A model generated the notes under the pieces. The model saw nothing but the letters and a program-made list of their open reading frames with translations, was not told the DNA's origin and ran no database searches. A stretch of 64,000 bases of DNA, taken from assembly GCF_000238335.3 (NCBI RefSeq), contig NZ_AHCB03000005.1:1-64000 (forward strand), read 5' to 3'. Both the position numbers and the translations under genes were made by a program. This DNA comes from Pseudoalteromonas marina (GTDB lineage Bacteria > Pseudomonadota > Gammaproteobacteria > Enterobacterales > Alteromonadaceae). This document shows, one piece after another, positions 27,399-36,351 of this stretch. Within the stretch, counting starts at the first letter, position 1, and each line of letters starts with the position of its first letter.

Positions 27399-27986
27399 AT
27401 GTTTAAAGCGTTAGTGATTACAGGCCTTTCGTTATCAAGTTTATTTATGTCTAATTTTGCCTTTGCTAATTGGCTGCTAGACAACGATAAAAGCCAAGTA
27501 AGTTTTGTTTCTATAAAGAAAGACACGATTGCTGAAGCCCATCATTTCACTGCAATCGAAGGTAAGCTTAACGATAAAGGTGAGTTTAATGTTTATATAG
27601 ATTTAGCATCAGTAGAAACGTATATACCTATTCGTAATCAAAGGCTTACAAGCCTGTTATTTGAAGTAAATACATTCCCAAAAGCCGTGCTAACCGCTAA
27701 TTTGAAGCCGTCGTTAGCAATAATTAAAAAACCGGGTAGTTACGTATTAAAAGGTATTAGCGCAGAGCTTGATTTTCATGGTAACAAAAAATCACTTTCA
27801 ATTGATGTGCTGGTAAATAGCAATAAAAGTGGTGATTTGACGCTTGCTTCATTCACGCCAGTCATCATAAATAGTGGCGACTTTGGTGTGACAGAGGGAG
27901 TTAAACAGTTACAAGAGCTTGCTAGTTTGCCTTCGATTGCAACGGCTATCCCAGTTTCATTTGCATTAACGCTTAATAAACAGTGA
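27399..27986 (+). CDS. YceI family periplasmic protein
   Basis: The protein has a 23-residue signal peptide ending SNFAFA. The mature part opens NWLLDNDKSQVSFVSIKKDTIAEAHHF, cited here as the SQVSFVSIKKD motif, and contains LDFHGNKKSL near the end, as in the lipocalin-like YceI barrel that binds isoprenoid lipids. The substrate here is unknown. I chose ATG 27399, with AAGGAG seven bases upstream, over an in-frame start at 27378. It overlaps the next gene by four bases. Confidence 0.88.
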   Translation: MFKALVITGLSLSSLFMSNFAFANWLLDNDKSQVSFVSIKKDTIAEAHHFTAIEGKLNDKGEFNVYIDLASVETYIPIRNQRLTSLLFEVNTFPKAVLTANLKPSLAIIKKPGSYVLKGISAELDFHGNKKSLSIDVLVNSNKSGDLTLASFTPVIINSGDFGVTEGVKQLQELASLPSIATAIPVSFALTLNKQ

Positions 27987-28501
27987 TTTCGCTTAATGAG
28001 CTCAGTAAACAGTTAAGTGAGCCGAGTAAGCCCTTTGATAGTTGGCAACCCTCTCATTGTGGTGAGTTGCCAATCGTTATTAACGACCAAGGGGAATGGT
28101 TTTATGAGGGTAGTAAAATAACAAGACAACCTATGGTCAAATTGTTTGCTTCTGTATTGTGCAAAGAGGGGGCACATTTTTATTTAAAAACACCTATCGA
28201 AAAAGTAACGATTACAGTAGAAGATGCGCCGTTTATTATTGTTGATTGGTTTTTAAAGCAAACTAATGAAGGCGAGGCTTTGTGTTGTATTGATAATTTA
28301 GCCAGGCAGTGGATTGTTTGCCAGCAGCAGCCCTTACGGGTAAAAAATTATAAGGGCGCTAAAGTACCTTATTTAATATTACCTTTTGGTTGTAGTGCAC
28401 GTATATCAAGAAGTGTGTTTTATCAGTGGGCAGAAAAAGCCGAGTCTGATGAACTCGGCTATTTTATTCAATCTGCAGGTGAGGTGTTTTACTTAAGTTA
28501 G
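27983..28501 (+). CDS. DUF1285 domain protein
   Basis: This 172-residue protein has the DUF1285 pattern: [20 protein letters not shown] near residues 30-50, then [22 protein letters not shown], and a C-terminal [23 protein letters not shown] block, of which only short parts are quoted. The fold is a two-part beta domain and no biochemical function is established. It starts with GTG 27983, overlapping the YceI stop, so the two are translationally coupled. Its 3' end overlaps the convergent engB gene by four bases. Confidence 0.82.
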   Translation: MISLNELSKQLSEPSKPFDSWQPSHCGELPIVINDQGEWFYEGSKITRQPMVKLFASVLCKEGAHFYLKTPIEKVTITVEDAPFIIVDWFLKQTNEGEALCCIDNLARQWIVCQQQPLRVKNYKGAKVPYLILPFGCSARISRSVFYQWAEKAESDELGYFIQSAGEVFYLS

Positions 28502-29175
28502 CTTGCAGTGTTTGTGTCTGAACTGCTTTCGTCAGATACTTTTTCTGCAGGTGGTACCGCGATAACGGGGCCTAAATACCACTCGTCTAGTTTTTTAGCT
28601 ACTTCTGGTAATCCAGTGCCTTTTAAAGATGAAAATGCATGGACAGTAATATCACCGTCCAGCTCGCTTAGTTCGCGGCGAACTTGTAGTACTTGTGCTT
28701 TTCTTGCTCCTTGCTTTAATTTATCAGCTTTTGTTAGCAGGGCCAATACTGGAATTTCGCTTCCAATCGCCCAATTAATTAAGTCGCGGTCTAAATCTTT
28801 TAATGGGTGACGAATATCCATTAAAACAACTATTCCTTTTAAGCTTTGGCGTTTTTGAAGATATTCACCTAATGACTTTTGCCATTTCTTCTTCATTTCA
28901 ATTGGTACTTTGGCAAAACCGTAGCCTGGTAAATCTATGAGGCGCATGTTATCAACATCAGCTAACTCAAAGGTATTAATTAACTGAGTTCGCCCAGGGG
29001 TTTTACTCGTACGTGCTAATTTTTGATCGGTTAATGCATTAAGCGCACTTGATTTACCTGCATTAGAACGACCCGCAAACGCAACTTCAATTCCCGTATC
29101 AGCAGGTAATTTAGTAATGTCTGGAGCGCTTGTAACGAAAGACGCGGTATTATATTTGATACGAGATTTGAGCAC
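28498..29175 (-). CDS. engB: Ribosome biogenesis GTPase EngB (YihA/YsxC)
   Basis: EngB is an essential GTPase for assembly of the large ribosomal subunit. The P-loop is GRSNAGKSS (35-43), the switch II DxxG is in [13 protein letters not shown], the TKAD G4 motif is in LLTKADKL, and the G1-G5 order is normal. The first residues [14 protein letters not shown] resemble the family's N-terminus. A Ser/Asp-rich C-terminal tail extends it to 225 residues. The location near polA is conserved in gammaproteobacteria. Confidence 0.95.
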   Translation of the reverse strand: MLKSRIKYNTASFVTSAPDITKLPADTGIEVAFAGRSNAGKSSALNALTDQKLARTSKTPGRTQLINTFELADVDNMRLIDLPGYGFAKVPIEMKKKWQKSLGEYLQKRQSLKGIVVLMDIRHPLKDLDRDLINWAIGSEIPVLALLTKADKLKQGARKAQVLQVRRELSELDGDITVHAFSSLKGTGLPEVAKKLDEWYLGPVIAVPPAEKVSDESSSDTNTAS

Positions 29176-29455
29176 AGGCTCTCCTAAAACTTTAAAAATA
29201 ACGTTAAGTAAACCAAATTTACTTAGGGCACGTATTTTATACTATAAAAGATGTATTAAAAAGCGTATTTAAATACCTTAAATCAGTGTCTGTGGTACAT
29301 TTAAAGCATATTAAAGCTTCACCTTAGTCAAAACCCTGTAAATTATAAGCTTAATATGTGTAGAAAACGTGCCAGAGAATTTATTATCGTGTAGAATATA
29401 TGTATTGCAACATCATGATTGTAGATGATACAGGGTCGGGAACAGAGAATTCACC

Positions 29456-30088
29456 ATGAAAAAAATAGCACTATCTTTAACAATATTGCTTGGTGCGTTG
29501 TCAGCAAGCAACGCAACAGCATTTGATGGCGATGTAAACGCAGGTAAACAAAAATCAGCAACGTGTGCGGCATGTCACGGCCCAGACGGTAATGCACCGA
29601 TTACTATTTACCCTAAAATTGCAGGCCAACACCCAGATTATATCCTAAAGCAACTTCAGGATTTGAAACTAGGTATGACATCAGGCGGGAAAGAAGGCCG
29701 TATGGATCCTGTAATGAGCGCAATGGCAATGCCACTAAGCGAACAAGACATGAAAGATCTGGCAGCTTACTTTTCGTCACTAAACATGTCAGAGGGTTCA
29801 ACACCTAAAGACGTCGTTGAAGTTGGCGCTATGCTCTATAAAGCGGGTGATGCAGAGCGAGGAATTCCTTCATGTGCTTCGTGTCATGGTCCTCGTGGTA
29901 ACGGCTCATCGTTAGCTAAGTTTCCAAAAGTGTCTTTTCAGCACCCAGAGTACATAAAGTCTCAGCTTGAAAAGTTTCGTAATGGTACACGCCATAATGA
30001 CCTAAACGGTATGATGGGTGACATCGCTAAAAAGCTAACAGACAAAGACATTGAAGTGCTTTCTAAGTACTTAGGCGGTTTACACTAA
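29456..30088 (+). CDS. Dihaem cytochrome c4
   Basis: This 210-residue periplasmic cytochrome has a signal peptide of about 22 residues (ending near ATA) and two c-type domains with haem motifs CAACH (37-41) and CASCH (140-144). Likely axial methionines lie in the AMAMPLS and NGMMGD regions. Cytochrome c4 feeds electrons to cbb3-type oxidases. Divergent engB and c4 genes are a common pair in gammaproteobacteria. It ends at a terminator. Confidence 0.92.
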   Translation: MKKIALSLTILLGALSASNATAFDGDVNAGKQKSATCAACHGPDGNAPITIYPKIAGQHPDYILKQLQDLKLGMTSGGKEGRMDPVMSAMAMPLSEQDMKDLAAYFSSLNMSEGSTPKDVVEVGAMLYKAGDAERGIPSCASCHGPRGNGSSLAKFPKVSFQHPEYIKSQLEKFRNGTRHNDLNGMMGDIAKKLTDKDIEVLSKYLGGLH

Positions 30089-30132
30089 AGTCGTATTTAT
30101 CTAAATTTAGATACCAACTACAGTGTAATATG

Positions 30133-30160
30133 AAAAAAAGCAGCCTCGGTTGCTTTTTTT
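30133..30160 (+). terminator. Terminator of the cytochrome c4 gene
   Basis: AAGCAGCC pairs with GGTTGCTT (one G-T pair) around loop TC, with seven T residues after it. Confidence 0.85.
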
Positions 30161-30349
30161 GTGTCTGAAATTCGCGATATCGTCTTTCACTTTGTGAGAC
30201 ATTGACCATGCGGATGTATGGTAAAAGTCTTATTTTAAATGTCTTTTATTTGTTAAGTTGTTGTTATTTAAATAGGCTTTTATTTATGTATGGCTGTAAT
30301 GTAAGAAAAAAGATATAAACCAGTTGTAACAAAATTATTAACGAGTAAA

Positions 30350-30666
30350 TTAACAGCTGTCGCAAAAAACAATAAAAAAATGGAAACAGCTATAAGGAAA
30401 GTAGCGCGGCACGACTACATAGCACAAAGATTGTGCTACTAAAGGAAATACTACAAAAGAGTCAGGATGACCGAAAATAATAAAATAACTCATGGAAGTT
30501 TAATAATAAAAACAAAATGGAATGAAACAAGGAACGTAAAAATAATAACAATACGGACTGATAATAATAAAAATAACAAAGACTAAAAAGTCGAAGGGAG
30601 AAGTGTCCATTTTATGGCGCTCAGATTAGTAGGCGGTAGAGATGTTTTCTCTACCGCCTTTTTATT
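30350..30666 (+). ncRNA. CsrB/CsrC-type regulatory RNA (CsrA sponge), probable
   Basis: The 740-base gap between cytochrome c4 and yihI is AT-rich but studded with nine GGA motifs, at 30382, 30396, 30444, 30465, 30494, 30519, 30531, 30555 and 30597. Most have the CsrA-binding context A(A/U/C)GGA. Some lie beside short stems: AGCTGT/ACAGCT at 30355-30391, TAGCACAA/TTGTGCTA at 30419-30437 and GACT/AGTC near 30581-30592. The segment has no open reading frame and ends at a strong terminator. In E. coli, csrC lies between yihA and yihI, the same neighbours as here. TGTAAG at 30300-30305 is a half site of the GacA/UvrY box upstream. It would bind and titrate the RNA-binding regulator CsrA. The 5' end is estimated. 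Confidence 0.8.
30631..30664 (+). terminator. Terminator of the CsrB/C-like RNA
   Basis: A 12-bp perfect stem (AGGCGGTAGAGA at 30631-30642 with TCTCTACCGCCT at 30648-30659), loop TGTTT, runs into T-rich sequence. Confidence 0.93.
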
Positions 30667-30827
30667 TGTCCTGTTACAATACCCACCGTTTAGCAATATG
30701 CTAGTGCGTCATGTTAAAGAGAAGCCCAACCTCTAAAGCGCAAACTGAATTCTTCTGGCTATGCCAGCATTGCGATGCCTATTAATATACGCCTCGCTCA
30801 AAACCTCTTAAGTGAGATGATCAAGAT

Positions 30828-31421
30828 ATGAGTAGAAAGAAAAAGTCACGCAAAATCCCATCAAATGGACCTGTTCGCTTAAGCCAAGATAAGCTTAAAG
30901 AAATGCGTGCGTTAAAAGAACAGCGTGTTAAAAAAACCAAAGGTGCTAAGCCTGGTTCTCGTAATGCGCCAGATTTGGTTGAAGAACAAAACCAAACATC
31001 GCATTCAGGTTCGAGAGATAAACGTATTGGTAGTAAAAAGCCGGTGTCTTTAGTGCCTGTTGCTGCTGAACCAAAAGTAGAAATGAAACGTAACTTAAAA
31101 CCAGTGGTTGAACTTAAAAAAGTAGTTCAGCCAGAGCTTACACCAGAGCAAGAGCTTGAAGAGCTTGAAAATGATGTACGCTTACTTAAGTTGGTTGAGC
31201 GTCATGAAGGCGGTGAGATGCTGACTGGTAAAGATGCTAAGTACTTTAATAGTCGAATTGCTCGCCATCAGGTTCTATGCAAATTATTAGGCCTTGAGGA
31301 TGAAGACGAGTTTGATGATGAAGATGACTTTGGCGAAGAGAGTAATTCAGACTTCGACCAGTATTTATCAAACGATCTTGCCAGTGAATGGCTAGACGAT
31401 GATGAAGACGAAGATAAGTAA
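30828..31421 (+). CDS. yihI: Der GTPase-activating protein YihI
   Basis: YihI stimulates the ribosome-assembly GTPase Der. The 197-residue protein has the expected two-part composition. The N-terminal half is Lys/Arg-rich (SRKKKSRKIPSNGPVRLSQ and similar). The middle domain has the conserved LTPEQELEELENDVRLLKL segment. The C-terminal tail is very acidic (runs of Asp and Glu from about 160). Its position just after the csrC-like RNA and before hemN matches E. coli gene order. Confidence 0.92.
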   Translation: MSRKKKSRKIPSNGPVRLSQDKLKEMRALKEQRVKKTKGAKPGSRNAPDLVEEQNQTSHSGSRDKRIGSKKPVSLVPVAAEPKVEMKRNLKPVVELKKVVQPELTPEQELEELENDVRLLKLVERHEGGEMLTGKDAKYFNSRIARHQVLCKLLGLEDEDEFDDEDDFGEESNSDFDQYLSNDLASEWLDDDEDEDK

Positions 31422-31434
31422 TTAAGGGTAATCA

Positions 31435-31950
31435 ATGAGTACTGCTGTGATCGTTGCCTTGTGTTTAGGCGCTATTATTATAGCTGGTTTGGCATTTTAT
31501 GCGGGTCAGTTGTTGTACAAGTTAAGTGCACAAAAAAAGTTAATAGCTAAAAAGCAAGCAGAGCAAAAGCAAAAGCTTGCAGCATCTCGTTTAAAGCGAA
31601 ATGCTAAGCTTGCCGACAGTATTCATCTAATTGCGCGTGCAATGAAAGAAGAACAATGTGAGTTTTCAGAGGGATGTTTGCGCGTGTGGGTGCTTATGTC
31701 GCAATATGGCTTTGAAGACGAGCGAGATTTAACCATACAGTACTCTGGCATTTATAAGATGTACCAAGTGGTAAAAGAAATGCCGACACACGATGCCCGC
31801 AAAAAATATTCTAAAAAAGAAATATTTAAGCAAGACACGGCGCGTTGGCGCGCAGAAGAAAGCTACAGTGATGAGATTAAGGCTGATTGCGTTAAAATTA
31901 TCTCTGAGTTCAAAGCTGCTCCAGGCAGTGAAAACGTAGTTTTTAACTAA
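31435..31950 (+). CDS. DUF2489 domain membrane protein
   Basis: This 171-residue protein has one N-terminal transmembrane helix (about 3-25), then a basic, Lys/Gln-rich linker and a helical cytoplasmic domain with SIHLIARAMKEEQCEFSEGCLR and ending near the C-terminus with GSENVVFN. This matches DUF2489 proteins commonly found between yihI and hemN. No function is known. It is 13 bases after yihI and probably cotranscribed. Confidence 0.82.
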   Translation: MSTAVIVALCLGAIIIAGLAFYAGQLLYKLSAQKKLIAKKQAEQKQKLAASRLKRNAKLADSIHLIARAMKEEQCEFSEGCLRVWVLMSQYGFEDERDLTIQYSGIYKMYQVVKEMPTHDARKKYSKKEIFKQDTARWRAEESYSDEIKADCVKIISEFKAAPGSENVVFN

Positions 31951-31968
31951 ATCTCGTAAATAACATTT

Positions 31969-31996
31969 AAAAAGCATACCTCGGTATGCTTTTTTT
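31969..31996 (+). terminator. Terminator of yihI-DUF2489
   Basis: A stem of AAAAAGCATACC and GGTATGCTTTTT is followed by a T run. It lies between convergent transcripts and could also work for hemN. Confidence 0.87.
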
Positions 31997-32023
31997 GTGC
32001 CCAAATAATATTTAATTAGGGGA

Positions 32024-33397
32024 TTAAATGACTCGAGAAAAACGCGTTGCGTTGATTTTATTTTGTAAGTGGGCATCAAAACACATACAAATTATACGAA
32101 TGAATAAGTTACCCCGTGGTGTAACACTGACGTGATTGTTTTCAATAATCAAAATGTTATCTTCTATAAGTGGTTTAAGAGAAACCAATGCCTCCGCAAA
32201 GTAGGTATCAAATTCAATATGATACTTTTTAGCAAACTCGTCTATATTTAGTTCAAACTGACAAATAAGCTGCTTAATAGCATCCGCTCGAATAACATCA
32301 TCATGGGTTAAATGCATACCTTTACTAAGTGCGCAGCCGCTTTGCGTTTCAATGCTGTGGTAGTAATGCTTTAGCTCTTTTTTATTTTGTAAAATAGCGG
32401 TGCCAATTTGTGAAATAGACGATGTACCTAGCCCTAATAAATCACAATTACCATGCGTTGTATAACCTTGAAAGTTTCGATGCAATTGGCCTTCATTTTG
32501 TGCGATAGCCAGCTCGTTGTCTGCTTTCGCGAAGTGATCCATACCAATAAACTTATAACCTGCTTGTGTCATTTGCTCTAAGGTATTTTTAAACATGGTT
32601 AACTTGTCGTGAGCGTTTGGTAAGTCGTGCTCTTTTATTTTGCGTTGTGCGGCAAATCGCTCTGGTAAGTGAGCGTAGTTAAATACCGAAACACGATCGG
32701 GGCTAAGCTCAATGAGTTGCTCTATTGTTTGTTTAAAGCTTTCGGGGGTTTGCAGTGGAAGCCCGTAAATCATATCGGCGTTAATTGATTTGAAGCCCAA
32801 TTCACGTGCCTGAATAATTAACTGCTTAACGGTATCGGCATGTTGAGGGCGATTAACTGCAAGTTGCACGTCGTCATTAAAGTCTTGAATCCCAAACGAC
32901 ACTCGGTTAAAACCAAGCATTCTTAAATCAACCAACATATTTTCAGCAAGCGATCGTGGGTCAACTTCAATACCGCGCTCTGTTGTGCTGGTAAAATTAA
33001 AGTGCTGTTCGAGCAGGGTAATTAAGCGTTTCATTTGTTGAGGGGTTAAAAAGGTAGGAGTGCCTCCACCTAAATGCAGTTGCTCAACGCTGTAGTGCTT
33101 AAACAAAGGTGCTTGTGCGGCAATTTCTTTTGCTAAAAAGTCTATATATGTATCGGCTTTAGATTGGTGGCGAGTGATTATTTTATTACAACCACAGTAG
33201 TAGCAAAGCTGACTGCAAAATGGAATGTGAACATATAGAGAAAGCGAACGAGATTGAGATGATTCTACAGCGCTGATTAAATCGTGTTTATCGTATCCCT
33301 CATTCAAAGATAATGCGGTAGGGTAGGATGTATACCGCGGACCAGACACATTGTATTTATTAATGAGAGCTTGGTCCCATTGAGGAAGTTTTATCAT
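32024..33397 (-). CDS. hemN: Oxygen-independent coproporphyrinogen III oxidase
   Basis: HemN is a radical SAM enzyme that converts coproporphyrinogen III to protoporphyrinogen IX without oxygen, in haem synthesis. The cluster cysteines are Cys61, Cys65 and Cys68 in CSQLCYYCGCN, numbered from ATG 33397. The leading RYTSYPTA block and GGGTPTFL follow the family. Length is normal. ATG 33397 (MIKLPQW) is preferred over the in-frame GTG codons at 33406 and 33400, because AGG lies about ten bases upstream. The gene is convergent with yihI-DUF2489. Confidence 0.95.
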   Translation of the reverse strand: MIKLPQWDQALINKYNVSGPRYTSYPTALSLNEGYDKHDLISAVESSQSRSLSLYVHIPFCSQLCYYCGCNKIITRHQSKADTYIDFLAKEIAAQAPLFKHYSVEQLHLGGGTPTFLTPQQMKRLITLLEQHFNFTSTTERGIEVDPRSLAENMLVDLRMLGFNRVSFGIQDFNDDVQLAVNRPQHADTVKQLIIQARELGFKSINADMIYGLPLQTPESFKQTIEQLIELSPDRVSVFNYAHLPERFAAQRKIKEHDLPNAHDKLTMFKNTLEQMTQAGYKFIGMDHFAKADNELAIAQNEGQLHRNFQGYTTHGNCDLLGLGTSSISQIGTAILQNKKELKHYYHSIETQSGCALSKGMHLTHDDVIRADAIKQLICQFELNIDEFAKKYHIEFDTYFAEALVSLKPLIEDNILIIENNHVSVTPRGNLFIRIICMCFDAHLQNKINATRFSRVI

Positions 33398-33469
33398 CAC
33401 GCACACCTAAGTTTTAACTAGAGCCGTGATTATAAAAAAGTAACTAAGGAGAAATGTTGATCTATAACA

Positions 33470-33494
33470 AAAAAGATGCCGAAGCACCTTTTTA
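33470..33494 (-). terminator. Terminator of darP
   Basis: Read on the minus strand, GGTGC and GCATC form a short stem closed by a TTCG tetraloop, followed by six T residues. A and T runs flank both sides. Confidence 0.78.
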
Positions 33495-33511
33495 TCACAA
33501 CGTATTACGCG

Positions 33512-34045
33512 TTAATACGTGACGGTATGCGCATCTTTTAAATACTGAAAAAGCTCTTTATAGCCTTTACCTGGCTTTTCGGCTTTGACTTCTTTTGCTG
33601 CATTACGTACTAATTGACGCATTTTTTGACGATCAAGCGATGGGAACTGCTCAATAGTCTCGTTTATAAGGCTATCACCTTGTTCTATTAGGTCTGAGCG
33701 CAGTTGCTCTATTTTTTTAACCAATACTTCAGCTTGGTTATTTTTATTAAGCATTACATCGATAATAGCTTTAATATCTTCAATGTTTTCTACTGTGCGA
33801 AGCGTTTTTGCAATGTAATTTAAATGACGACGATATGCATCACTTTTGTTACTAATTTTATCAGCAACAACCATCGCTTCTTTTAAATCGTCATTTAATG
33901 GTAGGCGCTCACGCTGCTTTTTACCCATTTTGGCAATTTCAGAACCTAACTGATGAAATTCTTGTGCTTCGCGCTTAAGCTCTGTTCTTGATACGTATTC
34001 AATTTCTTCTTCAATTTCAGCAGGCTTGCCTTTTTTCTTCGCCAT
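33512..34045 (-). CDS. darP: Dual-action ribosomal maturation protein DarP (YjgA)
   Basis: This 177-residue protein of the DUF615 family assists 50S subunit maturation. It has the typical highly charged N-terminus (MAKKKGKPAEIEEEIEYVS), then RTELKREAQEFHQLG and a C-terminal RQLVRNAAKE...YKELFQYLK block. It lies directly divergent from pmbA, the conserved arrangement in many gammaproteobacteria. Confidence 0.93.
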   Translation of the reverse strand: MAKKKGKPAEIEEEIEYVSRTELKREAQEFHQLGSEIAKMGKKQRERLPLNDDLKEAMVVADKISNKSDAYRRHLNYIAKTLRTVENIEDIKAIIDVMLNKNNQAEVLVKKIEQLRSDLIEQGDSLINETIEQFPSLDRQKMRQLVRNAAKEVKAEKPGKGYKELFQYLKDAHTVTY

Positions 34046-34189
34046 GGGGTGCTCTTAAATAAAAATAACTGGCGACATTATACGCCATTCTTTTAGTGAT
34101 TAATATTAGCTGATGTGGTGCAGTGAGTGTGTTAGCATTTAACTATAAGAAATGCATGCATTATGCCGCTAAGGCTCAGGACTTAATTT

Positions 34190-35539
34190 ATGAAAAGCCA
34201 ACAAAACGATCCAATTTATTCTCAAATATCGCAGATTAAAGATGCGGTAGCAGAAGTACTCGAACATGCTAAAAAATTAGGTGCTACAGCAGCTGAAGCT
34301 GCAATGTCTAGCACGTCGGGTTTATCGGTGAGTACACGAATGGGTGAAGTAGAAACCATTGAGTTTAACCAAGATGGTGGCCTGGGTATTAGTGTTTATG
34401 TTGGCAATAATAAAGGCTCTGCCTCAACGGCTGATTTAAATCCTAAAACATTGCGCACAGTAGTAGAAAAAGCCATTGATATTGCAAAGTTCACATCAGA
34501 CGATCCTTTCAATGGGGTCGCCGATAAAGAGCTACTTGAGTTTAATCCACAAGATCTCGATTTATACCACCCTTGGGATGTAAGCCCAGAACAAGGTATT
34601 GAGCTTTGCCATACTGCCGAGCAAGCGGCATTAAATGCTGATGAACGTATTGTAAATTCTGATGGTGCGAGTTTTTCATCGCATCAAGGGCTTCGTGTTT
34701 ATGGGAACAGCCATGGTTTAATTGCTGGTTTTCCTCGCACTCGTCATAGCATCAGCACCATGGTAATTGGTAAAGATGGTGAACAAATGCAACGCGACTC
34801 AGCATACACGGTTGCCCGCGATCAAGCCGGTCTAACTGATGCAGCAGCGGTTGGGCTTGAAGCCGCATCAGAAACATTGGCTAAATTAAACAGCCAAAAA
34901 TTAGGAACAATGAAAGTCCCGGTTATATTTAGGGCTGATATTGCAAACTCATTATTTGGTCATTTAGTGTCAGCGATTGGCGGTGGCGCACTTTATCGTA
35001 AGTCGAGCTTTTTACTCGATAGTTTAGGTACGCAAGTATTTAGTCATTGTGTAAATATTGCTGAACGTCCGCATATTTTAAAAGGATTAGCTTCATCACC
35101 GTTTGATAGCGAAGGTGTTAAAACGGTTGATCGTGAAATAATTCAAGGTGGTGAGTTACAAACTTACTTATTAGCAAGTTACGCCGCGCGTAAAATGAAT
35201 ATGACCCCGACAGGTCATGCCGGCGGTATTCACAACTGGTTAGTAGAACAAACGCATAATGATTTACAAGCATTGTTAAAAACAATGGGTACCGGCTTGT
35301 TAGTTACCGAGCTTATGGGGCAAGGCGTAAATACAGTAACAGGTGATTACTCTCGAGGTGCTGGTGGTTTTTGGGTTGAAAATGGAGAGATTCAATATCC
35401 GGTAAGTGAAATTACGATTGCCGGTAATTTAAAAGATATGTTTAAAGGTATTTCTGCTATCGGTGGTGATATTGAGCGCAGAGGCGGCATTCAAACAGGC
35501 TCTGTTCTAATCGAGCAAATGCAAATAGCGGGTGCTTAA
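34190..35539 (+). CDS. pmbA: Metalloprotease subunit PmbA/TldE
   Basis: PmbA (TldE) pairs with TldD to form a protease that matures peptide toxins such as microcin B17 and degrades unfolded peptides. In the complex, TldD carries the zinc site and TldE the partner fold. The 449-residue length, GLSVSTRMGEVETIEFNQD start region, conserved NSDGASFSSHQG, and C-terminal GDYSRGAGGFWVENGEI motif match PmbA. No zinc HExxxH motif is seen, as expected for this subunit. TldD is not in the window. Confidence 0.94.
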   Translation: MKSQQNDPIYSQISQIKDAVAEVLEHAKKLGATAAEAAMSSTSGLSVSTRMGEVETIEFNQDGGLGISVYVGNNKGSASTADLNPKTLRTVVEKAIDIAKFTSDDPFNGVADKELLEFNPQDLDLYHPWDVSPEQGIELCHTAEQAALNADERIVNSDGASFSSHQGLRVYGNSHGLIAGFPRTRHSISTMVIGKDGEQMQRDSAYTVARDQAGLTDAAAVGLEAASETLAKLNSQKLGTMKVPVIFRADIANSLFGHLVSAIGGGALYRKSSFLLDSLGTQVFSHCVNIAERPHILKGLASSPFDSEGVKTVDREIIQGGELQTYLLASYAARKMNMTPTGHAGGIHNWLVEQTHNDLQALLKTMGTGLLVTELMGQGVNTVTGDYSRGAGGFWVENGEIQYPVSEITIAGNLKDMFKGISAIGGDIERRGGIQTGSVLIEQMQIAGA

Positions 35540-35629
35540 TACCTGATTTATGCTTAATTATGGACACACTTTAGTTTACTCTGATGGTGCTAAATTAAGT
35601 GTGTAAATAAGTACGAGTTGAGATATTTA

Positions 35630-36109
35630 ATGGCTAAAGATAGATACGCACCAAAACCACTCACCGATATTATGGCGGGCCTAAACAACCGTCTGTCGGC
35701 TTACGCTGGTAAAAGCCAAGCTCTTGATACTCAGCAAACTTTACTTAAAGGTTTTTTAGGCCCTAAATTAGGGGATAAGTGCCGCGTAAGTAATTATCGC
35801 GATGGCACTTTAATGATTGAAGCGGTATCGGCCCCGATAGCGCTTCGGCTTAATTATTTAAAAATGGATATGCTTTCGCACTTTAGAGCGGCAGGGATGG
35901 CCGAACTAGGGCAAATTAAAATCACAGCTAATCCACAGGCAACTCAGCGATTAAGTTCGGCCAACAAACCCGCATCAGCCGCCGTCACAAATTCACGTAA
36001 AATGAGTGAGCAAACAGCCGATTATTTAAATGCGATTGCCGACTCAGCACCACCTTCATTAAAAGAGAAGTTACAACGTTTGGCCTTACACGGTAAAAAT
36101 AAGGGTTAA
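35630..36109 (+). CDS. DciA-like protein (DUF721)
   Basis: This 159-residue protein has the DUF721 domain around residues 12-95, with a FLGPKLGDKCRVSNYRDGTLMIEA segment of which only the start matters (FLGPKLGDKCRV), and ALRLNYLKMDMLSHFR. DUF721 proteins include DciA, a loader of the DnaB helicase in bacteria without DnaC. The C-terminal tail is longer than the core and disordered-looking. I chose ATG 35630 over TTG 35618 as the more usual start. The function is inferred from the family only. Confidence 0.8.
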   Translation: MAKDRYAPKPLTDIMAGLNNRLSAYAGKSQALDTQQTLLKGFLGPKLGDKCRVSNYRDGTLMIEAVSAPIALRLNYLKMDMLSHFRAAGMAELGQIKITANPQATQRLSSANKPASAAVTNSRKMSEQTADYLNAIADSAPPSLKEKLQRLALHGKNKG

Positions 36110-36351
36110 TTGCCGGCTACTTTATTAAGTTATTGATAGGGCAATTTAGAACGTTTATCTCATTCAAAATACTTTGTTACATAATCTATTTCAATGTTCT
36201 CAAAATCAGGTTTATTATAGCGTTATTGCACTCAATAATTAGTGTAAGTTGATGCCCATTCCATTAAGTAAAAGCTGACTGCTATCTTGTGAAAGAGCTT
36301 AATGGAGTTGGTATGAGCAATTTATAAAATTGACTAACAAATGGATTAATT

